Of a DNA stretch of 64,000 bases, positions 11,434 through 32,744 are shown piece by piece. Each line of letters begins with the position of its first letter. Within the stretch, counting starts at the first letter, position 1. A model generated the notes under the pieces. It saw nothing but the letters and a program-made list of their open reading frames with translations. It was not told the origin of the DNA and made no database searches. A program made the translations under genes and the position numbers. Source of the stretch: Phymorhynchus buccinoides (lineage: Eukaryota > Mollusca > Gastropoda > Neogastropoda > Raphitomidae); assembly GCA_017654935.2 (NCBI GenBank), contig CM065699.1, positions 51,876,660 through 51,940,659 of the forward strand. The letters are read 5' to 3'.

Positions 11434-13168
11434 ATATAAGCCGTGTCTTTGATCAGGCATGTTGCAGTTTCAAGACTTGAACTTCAAGCAACATTACGAT
11501 TATAGTCTGGCACATGCTCAGACCAGTGGTGTTGTACGGTTGTGCTGATCAAGCAGTTAGTGCCTCCTGGAGATTTCTGTCGTAGGATTAAACATGAGTG
11601 ACTGTACACACATGTCGGTTTGTAAGCGTCGTTTCACTCACTGGTTTATGTATTGTTTGAATAAAACACAATGTTTTGTAACAACAGAACCGTCAAAGTG
11701 ATGGTGGTTGTGTAGCAAAAGAACATGCACACTCTGGCGCGCATACAGACATACTCCATATTATTCAGCATATCTGCAGAATTGATTTCTTTATGAAAGA
11801 TGAGATATTAATTAATAAATTACTGAACACACCATGAAGAATTCTAATGTGTTTGTCTTCCTCATCTTCGGAGGTTCGCATGCGTTTTTGAGGTGTTCTG
11901 TGCGTGTTAAACGCATACTGAAAATATTTTCATGCTTTTGTGAAAACGAAACTTTTTGGAAGCTATGTTTCCATTTACCGATGTTTAGTTGGTTATCATT
12001 GTTATTTTATCTGTTCTTTCTTTGTGGTTCATTTTGTATTTTTACCATGTCTTGACATGTCCATTTTACACCATTCTAACCAAACAAGACACTGCCTACT
12101 TGTATTTCTATATTCTGAACAAACCGTTTAGTCGGCATCGAGCGAATTATTATTTTTTTCTACGCTTCCCTTTGCGGGGAAAGATGCATTCTGTCAAGTT
12201 AACGAATGATTTTCTCGAGTCTTGAGTGTATTTCAAATAGATGGATACAAATATGAAAGGTAGCTTTGAATATGAAGCAAATTATTCGGTCATCCACAAA
12301 ACAAACTTTACAATCTGATTAGTCCAAGTTAGTTTCCCCTGACCAGTGTGCTTTCACATCATGTTTAGTTCACTTAATCATGTCAGGCTATGAGCACATT
12401 TACAAAAATGTCCCTACGGAAATCTAATCCGTAACAAAACCCAACTCTGGAAGTAAGAAGTATGGAGTCTACACGTTATATGCGAAAGTCCATCCACTTA
12501 TTTCTGACTTTCTTTTACCTCTACTAATTGCCGATGGGTTTTCGTACAGGAGTTTTCGTAAATGTGCGCAGCCCCTCAGACTTGAACCTGTACCAAAGAA
12601 TCACAAGTGTCATTGTATTTTGCATGCATGTGAAACAAGTTCAATCATTTCTACGTTTAAATGTTGTAACATTGATAAATACCGGTACATTCGGAAAGAC
12701 GGATTTTTTGGTTATTTTCTCCTTTGAGTTCAAATTAAAAAAAGTATACAGCTTCGTCTTTTGTGAATGACCCACTCTCAAACTGGGGGGGGGGGGGGGG
12801 GGGGGGGTTCACTAGCTGTAGTGCTGTAGCCAAGGGGATTGGTTGGCCTTCCTCAATGCCAGCTGCCCTAAAGTCGATTTTGGCCCGAGAGGGTGAGAAT
12901 GCACCCTGGGCAAGGCTTCTCAAGTAATAAACCAATTCCAACCAACTCCTACACTTTGTCAATAATGTGCTGTCGTTTTAGGTTGCAATTGAAAGTGTAA
13001 CAGTTTCTTTGCGTTATACTCTGAAAGTATTTTGTGTATATATATTTTTCGTTGTATACCCGCTTTTTTTAATCAAATATAGAAATGAAAACATTTCTGA
13101 TATTATTTAAGTATGTTAGTTTTTAATGTTTATTTTTGCACGTTTTTTTTCTTCCCGTTTCAAAGTTT
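11434..13168. other. Intergenic DNA, no gene seen
   Basis: AT-rich, with short unsupported open frames. A poly-G run of about 23 bases lies at 12785-12807. Confidence 0.4.
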
Positions 13169-13173
13169 ATTGT

Positions 13174-13601
13174 CAGGGTTCCCAGGCGCCTTTTAAGTCC
13201 TTGTGAATTGTTTTTTGGTCAACAGGCCTTTTAAGTGCTTTATTTCAACAAGTAGATCCTTTTAATTCATCAAGAGGTCCTTGTAATTTTTGAAAGGTCC
13301 CGTTTTATCAAGAAAAAAGTGATAAAGAAACTGACTAACATCAAACAAAAATTTCCACACAAAAACTGGCAGCATACAAAGTTGTCGTTGTCACAGATGG
13401 GAGCAGACAATTCATTACAAGCTGTGTGAGTCTTTCCGCACCAAGACGTAGTGATTCATTCCATGCGTATTGGAATTGTGCTCTTGGTCAACAATTGGCA
13501 TTCTATCATGAACATTGGATACAATCAGGTTGGCGAAGTTTACAATCTTTAGGTCCTTATAAGTCCTTTTTTCGTTTCATGTTCCAAACCTGGGAACCCT
13601 G
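13174..13601. mobile_element. Non-autonomous hAT-like element
   Basis: Ends CAGGGTTCCCAGG and CCTGGGAACCCTG are exact complements and fit the CAGGG start common in hAT elements. ATTGT lies directly outside both ends (13169-13173 and 13602-13606), a probable target duplication, though shorter than the usual 8 bp. 428 bp, no coding capacity. Confidence 0.75.
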
Positions 13602-13606
13602 ATTGT

Positions 13607-14325
13607 TTACATTGTTAGATTTAGGCATACCAAGCCAAGGGTCGAGTTTATCTAGATAACGGTCGCCGCACGAATAATGCTTACACCAAACGTGTCCTAA
13701 GAAACACTTTAGAAAGTGTTTGCGGAAGAATATCACAAGCTCTCGTCTGATTGGTCAAATTATTTTTTTTTTAAACAAACTTTAATGGACCAATCAACAC
13801 CAAGAAACGTATTCACCCCTTACTAGTTCCGGATAATTCGCCGCTTGCTCGGTGTTTGGCAAGAACAAAACATCACGCGATCTATCAGCAAACAAAGACC
13901 GTTAGACCGTTTTCCGCTCACGCTGCGTAACATTAGCCCTTGTGAAACGGCCCCCAGATCTTTTTTCTTCTTCAGTACAAGGTAGGTAGATTTTGAAGTA
14001 GGTTTAGAGGTAATGATGTCGGAGATCAAAACAGACATTAAGGCTTTCATTGACAGAAAAAGAAACTTACTTTTTTGGTTTAATCCTGTTTTTGCAACAA
14101 GTGGGATCTTTTCAGGCCGGAGAATTATTTTGCTAAAATATGTCGAAAGAGGGGGTGGGATGGGATGGAAAGCGTTATTGTCTTGTTTTATGTGACTTGT
14201 CACTTGTCTAACGTCAGGGTCAGTTCTTGCTGCCGTGTGATTTTGTATGGAAAATAATAATAAAAGTTTGTCATGATTTCATTTCCGTTTTCAAGATTGA
14301 TATTCCTGTCTTTTGTAGCGTGCTT
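13607..14325. other. Intergenic DNA, no gene seen
   Basis: Several short overlapping open frames on both strands, none with recognisable similarity. Confidence 0.35.
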
Positions 14326-14635
14326 GCTTCTTCTTCTTCTTCTTCTGCGTTCCCAGGCCACAATGGGTACGTATGTGTCCGTTTTCCAGTTTTCACTGGT
14401 CTCCTCGCTGCATTCAGCCGACACATTCCAATTTCGGAGGAGCTCAAAGGAGAAAACTATTATATGGAAGATTTTGTTCGAAAAGCAGGAGAATGGGCCA
14501 AAAAGTCGGAAACATAGTATTAGTACATGACACAAAGGAAGGGAAAAGGCAGAGTCAAAGAGACAGACAGATTAGAGGAAGTTACAAGCACAGAACCAGA
14601 AGGTGGGGGGACATTTGTACAGAAGATCCCCACGG
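14326..14635 (-). mobile_element. SINE-like element E, type A
   Basis: (TTC)n at 14327-14346, GCGTTCCCAGGCCACAATGG, GCATTCAGCCGACACATTCC, GGAAAAGGCAGAGTCAAAGA and CCAGAAGGTGGGGGGACATT in order. Its outermost 5' part is the seed of the adjoining 86-bp array. Confidence 0.65.
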
Positions 14636-15308
14636 GGGGAGTGGCTGCTACTGAAGCCATTGCCATACTCCCAGTGGTTTAGGTGTAAACGGTGCTCATA
14701 AGAGACAGAAGATCCCCACGGGGGGAGTGGCTGCTACTGAAGCCATTGCCATACTCCCAGTGGTTTAGGTGTAAACGGTGCTCATAAGAGACAGAAGATC
14801 CCCACGGGGGGAGTGGCTGCTTCTGAAGCCATTGCCATACTCCCAGTGGTTTAGGTGTAAACGGTGCTCATAAGAGACAGAAGATCCCCACGGGGGGAGT
14901 GGCTGCTTCTGAAGCCATTGCCATACTCCCAGTGGTTTAGGTGTAAACGGTGCTCATAAGAGACAGAAGATCCCCACGGGGGGAGTGGCTGCTACTGAAG
15001 CCATTGCCATACTCCCAGTGGTTTAGGTGTAAACGGTGCTCATAAGAGACAGAAGATCCCCACGGGGGGAGTGGCTGCTTCTGAAGCCATTGCCATACTC
15101 CCAGTGGTTTAGGTGTAAACGGTGCTCATAAGAGACAGAAGATCCCCACGGGGGGAGTGGCTGCTACTGAAGCCATTGCCATACTCCCAGTGGTTTAGGT
15201 GTAAACGGTGCTCATAAGAGACAGAAGATCCCCACGGGGGGAGTGGCTGCTACTGAAGCCATTGCCATACTCCCAGTGGTTTAGGTGTAAACGGTGCTCA
15301 TAAGAGAC
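14619..15308. repeat. Tandem array, 8 units of 86 bp
   Basis: Each unit runs from ACAGAAGATCCCCACGGGGG to GTAAACGGTGCTCATAAGAG. Units differ almost only at CTGCTACTG versus CTGCTTCTG. The GATCCCCACGGGGGGA part is the 5' end of SINE-like element E. Confidence 0.95.
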
Positions 15309-15507
15309 GGAAGAAGGAAAAAATGGTCTGAACTGTAAGTCAAGACTAAACAAGAGCGAAGCCTGCAACAGCTCGCTCACGTGTCTGTGTGTGTGAGAGA
15401 GAGGGGACAAGTCTAACATGCTCATACTATGAAGGTTTTGTAACTCAGAATATAAATTTTTAAAAAATTTAATCGCAAAAAAATTACAATTTCTTTATGA
15501 TGTCTTG

Positions 15508-15766
15508 GCCAAGTTATAACCCCTGTACTCCTGCACTCTGAAAAGTACACATGTACTCTTTCTACTGGCTCTTGGCCAAGTTATAACCCCTGCACTCTGA
15601 AAAGTACACATGTACTCTTTCTACTGGCTCTTTGCCAAGTTATAACCCCTGTACTCCTGCACTCTGAAAAGTACACATGTACTCTTTCTACTGGCTCTTT
15701 GCCAAGTTATAACCCCTGTACTCCTGCACTCTGAAAAGTACACATGTACTCTTTCTACTGGCTCTC
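15508..15766. repeat. Tandem array, 4 units of about 60-67 bp
   Basis: Units contain GCCAAGTTATAACCCCTG and GAAAAGTACACATGTACTCT. One unit lacks the TACTCCTG segment. Confidence 0.9.
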
Positions 15767-16374
15767 GCTCGTTAACTGATTTGCGTACATGTACTACCAT
15801 TCCACTCTGGTTACTTTTTCAACTGCAGATGGTATTTCTCATCGTGCAAAGTTTGGTTGCTATTATTTGTAGTTTCTGAGAAAATTGATATGTTAAAGTT
15901 TTTAATGGGCCTTGGCCATGCGCACGCACACACGCACACTGAAAAGTTGGTCACTGGTCAATGAAAAGTTGGTCACTGCCAACATAACAGAAGCAGTATT
16001 GCCAAATGCTTGCTGATGACGATGGCATTCACATAAATGCATGGGTGATTCTACCAAATCCTGGGAAGCAGGGGTCCATGGGTCACCTAGTCCCTGGTGG
16101 GATACAGGGACAGTGTCCCTCTGAAGGGGGACAATGCCCCTTCTGAAGCTGAAGGGAAAATGATATATAAAGTGATCTGAACACCAGTTGAAGCAAAGTG
16201 CAAAGCTAAGGGCATCGGAAGGTGAGGAAGGGAGGTTGCTGCGCAATTTTATAAAACCCTGAAATTCAGACAGGTTACTGGGGAATTTTTTTTTTTTTAA
16301 TCTGAAGCACCCATGTTCATGAGTTTTTTTCATATACAAGACTTGGCATTGTTTTTTTAATCAGCCACAATCAT

Positions 16375-16380
16375 TTTATT
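16375..16380 (-). terminator. PSMA7: Candidate PSMA7 polyadenylation signal
   Basis: TTTATT on the plus strand (AATAAA in gene sense), about 100 nt past the PSMA7 stop codon. Confidence 0.6.
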
Positions 16381-16480
16381 TGTGAACCAAAAATGTCTGA
16401 AATCTGTGATGCAAAAGAAAAACAAAAAAACCACCAGCATGATGAACGTGACAACAGAAAGTCTATGATCCAAAAGGCGG

Positions 16481-26997
<10,517 letters not shown>

Positions 26998-27069
26998 ATG
27001 TCTCTTGCATTCGTTCAGCAGCAAGGGAAGTCCAAAAACCCACCACCAAACCCAGCCACGATTCAAAAG
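26998..27069 (+). CDS. SS18: SS18 coding exon 1 (residues 1-24)
   Basis: MSLAFVQQQGKSKNPPPNPA, TIQK, donor GTAAAG. 72 nt, phase 0. Human SS18 begins MSVAFA, supporting this ATG. Confidence 0.93.
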
Positions 27070-30000
27070 GTAAAGTTTCATGTTCAACCAAGAAAAAAAA
27101 GTGATGAATCGAACTAGACCGTCTAGTTCGTCTAGAGTCAGTGGCCCACACAGCAGAAACGTCGAGCCGCAGACTCGCCACTCTGTACAAAATCCTCAAA
27201 GGGCAGCTCTGTCGCTCGTGCAAATCTGTCGCTCGCTCGCTACTATACTATAAGAGTGTGTATTTGCGACATTCACAAATTTCACTTTTTCCGTATTTGA
27301 ACCATGTACTCAAGGGTGGTTATAAAATTTTAAAAAAATATTTACTTTTTGTCAAATCCTAATGAAATTTATATCATTGGAAAGAGCCCGACAAGACCTT
27401 TAAAATGATACCCAAATTATCAAAATCGGTCGAAAATTGAGAAAGTTACGACGTTTTAAAATGTTAGCTTTTTTTACATGAGCTATATATATAAGAAAAA
27501 GTTGATCAAGGTTACCGGCCCTTACCGTATCAAGGTTTGGATGAATAAAACAGCCATAACTTTTTCTTTTTTTTACCAATAAACAAAACATTGGTACCAA
27601 AATAAAGCTTATTCAAAGGGACAATTGAGGGGCAACATCAACCCCAAACATTAGACAGATTAGGCCTAAGCTTTTTGTGCGACTCACAAGATCGCAACAT
27701 CAACATGCGCGTGACAGAAAACATGTCAGACAGTCTTCGACGTAACACCTCCCGACTTGTGGAGACCTTGAGCAGCATTGAGATTTATTCTAGATGCACC
27801 AAATTTGGTGTACTTGTAGAAAAATAATTAAATGTAACTGCGCATTTGTTTTAAAGAATTATATAATTACCGTTCAGAAATGATAAACGAATGAATTGGA
27901 CCCAAATATTGGATCGCTTGTCTCTCGCGATCGGCCGTCTTAGCGTAAAAAAAGATCGTTCCCGAATGACCGAGTAGGTGTCTGCTTCCCGAAAGAAAGA
28001 AACTCGGATGGTCAGCGCCAAGAATAACCACCAATAAAAACAAGCAAAGGAAGTGACCGTTTGGCACATAGCCAAAATCGCGGTTCGGATTTTCAACGAG
28101 AAAAATCGCTGCGGCTTGACCTAATTCCGTCGTTCCTAGAACCATGTATCTAACCCTAACCCTAACCCTAACCCTATCCCTAACTCACGGAAAAAGTGAA
28201 ATTTGTGGTTCATGCTCAATGTCGCAAAATGCCGCAAATACAGACTCTCATAGGTAGCGAGCTACAGATTTGCACGAGCGACAGATTTCCACGCTACAAG
28301 CTCCATGCCAGAATTTAAAATTTATTGTACTTTGTAGACTATACACATGTATCTGTATTGCTAAGAATTCGGGACTTTCCTCCTGGTGTTGCACTGCCTC
28401 CGGGCAAGAACTTCTTCTTCCAGTTGGGGATGTTTATCCTGCCCCGCACTCACTGGTCTTTATTCAGACCATTAATAGCGCACAGGATGCGTGCTATGTG
28501 AATTTGTGTCATCCATCCCACTGGCACACACGGCCTACTCGTACCGAATAGTGGGATGGGCTTTAACCCTTTCACCACCACTCACGCGCCAGCCATATTT
28601 CAGCCAAAAATTCCATCAACTTGACCTGGGTAGAGAACAAAATAAGGTCTATCCTTACTTCCGGCAACTAAAACAATAGGGTCTTTAGATAATAGACCCC
28701 AATTTGATGCCTTTTAGTGACATAGGTGTTAAATCACTGTGGTGCTAAAATGCGACTGGTGGTGAAACTGAAAGGGTCAACGTGTGTGCAAGATCTTGTG
28801 CACATGCATGCGTTCGCACACGGGACCTTGGTTTTTGAAAAGTCTCACCCGAAGGACTTTTTCCCCAACTGATGTCAGGTACCCATTTACACCTGGGTGG
28901 AATGAGGAAAATAGGAGTAAAGTGCCTTTCCCAAGGACACACCACTGTGAACCGAGCTGGGTTCGAACCCGCGCACTCGCAAACCGGACGGATTACGAGC
29001 TAGCGCCTCAGACTTACCCACTGAGCTACAGCGGCTCCTGGCATTGCCTCCAGGATCGTTCCCACCGTCTTTATTTATCTACTAATGTTTCATATGTGTC
29101 TGTTCAAGACCGGAGGACGTTAAACAGATTTCCGTGCCAGGCGTGAAATTCTACAGCCCTCTGCAGCAAGATCAAGAAGAAAGTTCTTGACCGGGTTGAC
29201 GAGCCTAAATGTGAATATATAGCGAAACAATCTTTAAATGGCCTAGAGAAGGAGATTTTTTCAATTTATGTTCCGGACAGAAATGTTTAAGTGGTATTCA
29301 TTGGTACAGTGGAATCAGCTTAATCGGCAACTTTTGGGACCAGGAAAAGTATGGCTGATGAAGCGAATCGGACAATAAAACGAACATCAAGATACTGTAT
29401 GACGCAATTATGCAAGTCAAAAGCAATGATGTCAAAATTAAATGTTGCAGTTCAAATTCAAATTCTTTCCCTTTTTGTGATGTGTGTGTGTACATGTGTG
29501 TGTGTTTTGAGTCTGGATACATACACTGTACATGTAATTAAAGACGAATCGCTATGTTAAAAACAACAAGTAAAAGACAATGATTTTGTTTTCTGGAGTG
29601 ATTTTATCGCCATGCAGGGTCTTTCAATTGACAACAGCTCACCTTCCAACTTCACACTCAACCATGTAAACGTCAAAAGCGTGTTGTCAGTTTGTCTGCC
29701 TCTGTTGTTCTCCCTCTCCCAAAAAGGGGGGGGGGGGGGGGGTAAAAAGGAAAAATTAGAGAAAAAGTGGCCAATAAAGCGAAATTGAAGATTTCAGCTT
29801 TGGCCGTAAAAACGAACAAAATAACACATGCTTAAGAAGAAAAAATTCCGTTCCAGAGGAAATTGGCCGATTAAGCGGCTTTGGCCGATTATCTGCTGAC
29901 CAATAAAACGGATTCCACTGTAGTATGATGTAAAATGCTTTCTTTTGTTTCAGATGCTGGATGAAAACCACCAGCTGATTCAGACCATCGCCGACCACCA

Positions 30001-30944
30001 GAGCAAAGGCCTGGCCAATGAGGGCATGCAGTAAGAACTGTTTGTTTCTTTGGGGATACTTTGTTTCAGATGAAATGGGATTTTTCTTCTGCATTCCCAC
30101 GCCGTATAGTCATAACGGGCGAGGTACGTTTGTATCGTCTAAGTTATGTGTTCGGTTTTCAGTATTCTGGTCTCCCCGCTGCATTCAGCAGACACATGGA
30201 TACTGATTTTGGATGAGCTCATTAAAGAAAACATGTTGGAAGATTTTTTAATTCCAAAAGTATGTTCAAGGAATTAAGGGCTCTGCTCTTTCTTGCTTTT
30301 TTCCTCTTTAACCCTTTTGTCGCCAACGTCACATTTTTGCACCACACTGATTTAGCACCCATGTCATTAAAAATCTTGAATTCAGGGTCTGTTATCCAAT
30401 GATTTTTGTTTTCTTGATATTGGAAGTTACGGATAGGCCTTTTTTTAAGCATGTTATTGTAGTAAAGAAATCCCCAATATTTCAGACAAAATCTTTTCTT
30501 TACCTATATTAGTTTATTGGATAATTTTGGCTAAACATTGGCTGGCGGCGAAAGGGTTAACTCTGATTGTTTTCAATCAGTTATTGTCAATGGTCGTCAG
30601 TCTGAACAGGTTAGGCTTTCTTGTGGAGTTCGTACTAACTTGGTCCTGTCTTGTTTAATTTGTATGCTTACACACACCTCTGATGTTTTAAATGTTTCGT
30701 TGTTGATGTATATATTGTACATATGCTATTCGCCCAGTCCCCATCCTCCCTGTTTTTTAAAATATTTTCTTGTTTCTTTAATTAATTGTTTACTTGTTTA
30801 TTTTCCTTTTCTTGTTCGCTACTTTGGAATGTTTAGTTCTTTATTTTTCTTTACATCACTTTTTATGGATGGCTTGTTGAAAAAAAAACCCATGTCATTT
30901 ACTAAATACAATGTTCCCATCTCGAAATACAATTTTGACTTGAC

Positions 30945-31016
<72 letters not shown>

Positions 31017-32713
31017 TGCACGCACGCACAAAGAGTCTAATGCCTACTACTGGGTTCTTGTCAAACTCGGGCAAACTAGGTTTCCTCATTTCTGCTGCTC
31101 CTGCTTTCTACAACGTTTAAAATCCATAATCAATGCATTAATTAGAATTATTATAATAGATTATGAGGATATTAACATGGGTCATGCCTTGTGTGTCAGG
31201 ATATGCTGAATTGAAATACTGGGTATTAAAAAATAGGAGCCGACTTTTCATGCAGTGTGACAGGTGTGTATATCGATACACACTTTCAGACCAAACTCGA
31301 CTACTGGGTACTTGCTTACAAACTGGTTTGGGGGCTATTTCATGACATTTTTAAAGGCATGCTACCCTTGCAAAAACCAGGGTCCAAAGTTTTAGATCCA
31401 GTAATTTTTTAAACCCACTGCTTACTAAGTATCATATTGAAGTACCCGGTAGTGGGGTTTTGAATATCCCCCCCCCCCACACACACACACACACACACAT
31501 TGACCACACACACATACTGACCCATGGTGAGAACATGAGCCCACTGGTGTGTGTGATGTGTTAATCTTTACAACGAAGAGCGTACATTTACAGGTACCAA
31601 CAAATCCTGCACCGTAACCTGGTCTACCTGGCAACCATCGCCGATGCCAACACCAACATCCAAGCGCTGCTTCCTGTAAGTTTTCTGAAATCTGTTTGTA
31701 CTCCCAATTCTGATAGAATGGGGGTACATTGGGATGGGAACGAGGGCTGTGCGTTTCCCTGTATCAGTGTATAGTTTGTTTCATTGAAAATGAGAATGTG
31801 ACAGTGCTACCAGGGACCCCCATTTGGGAGTCTGTGAAGTATTAGAATTCTACAGGACCCTCTAAAAGAATGTGCAGGGGCTCCCAGGGATGCACTATAA
31901 AAATTATTTTGAGCAGCACATTATTCTTTTTTGTTCATGCCAGCTGGTGTTATGGTTCCCAAGATGTTGATGATGCTGGACTCCATGAACCTCGTGTAGG
32001 CCTTGGTTGAGCCTGAGGTGTTCTGCCACACAGCTATGACTTTTGCATGGGTGAAGGTGTAGCTACCTTCATTGAAGCGAAGGCCTACCGGGGTGCCCTT
32101 TTTTAGTACGCTTAAAACATTGCTAAGAAATGCATGAAACAGAGAAACAGCATAAAAACTGATAATTGCTTTTAAATAAATAATTCAATTAAAAAGTAAC
32201 AAATTTCAGATTTGGGGATTTGTTCTCATGAAATAAAGAATAAAGAAAATGGAAGAAAACCTGGAAGTTTTGATGGGGTGCATTTTTTCAAGTCTACATT
32301 TCTGATAAAGCAGAGCCGTGTATAATTCTCATAAATGTGCGTACATCCTTGAAAAATACAACGCGGCATTGCGCGGCTCCATCTGTCTCTTTGTTTGTGT
32401 GTGTAACTTGTAAGTCTTTTTCTCTCTGTGTGTGTATTGTGTATGTGTCATGTGTGTGAGCATGCATGTGTGCGTACATGTGTGCGTGTGTGTTTTGGTT
32501 TTGTGGGTTATGTGTGCTCGCATGTGTATGTGTGTCTGTATGCATGTGTGTGTCTGTCTGTCTGCGTGCATACGCTGTGTGTGAGTATTTGTATATGTAT
32601 CCTCTAACATTTGTGTATGTGTGTTGGTGTATGTGGTCAGTCCGTGCAACTCCGTTGCTACAGCTTACTGAATGAAAGATTAATAATGAGTCAATGTCGA
32701 TAAATGTGTGCGA

Positions 32714-32744
<31 letters not shown>

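Noticed and set aside
13823..14203. 126-aa minus-strand open frame
   Set aside because: No recognisable domain, no splice or promoter context, and it overlaps several other frames. Treated as chance.
28952..29037. tRNA gene on the minus strand
   Set aside because: Same reasoning: the tRNA-like head is joined to a long SINE body found elsewhere without the head.
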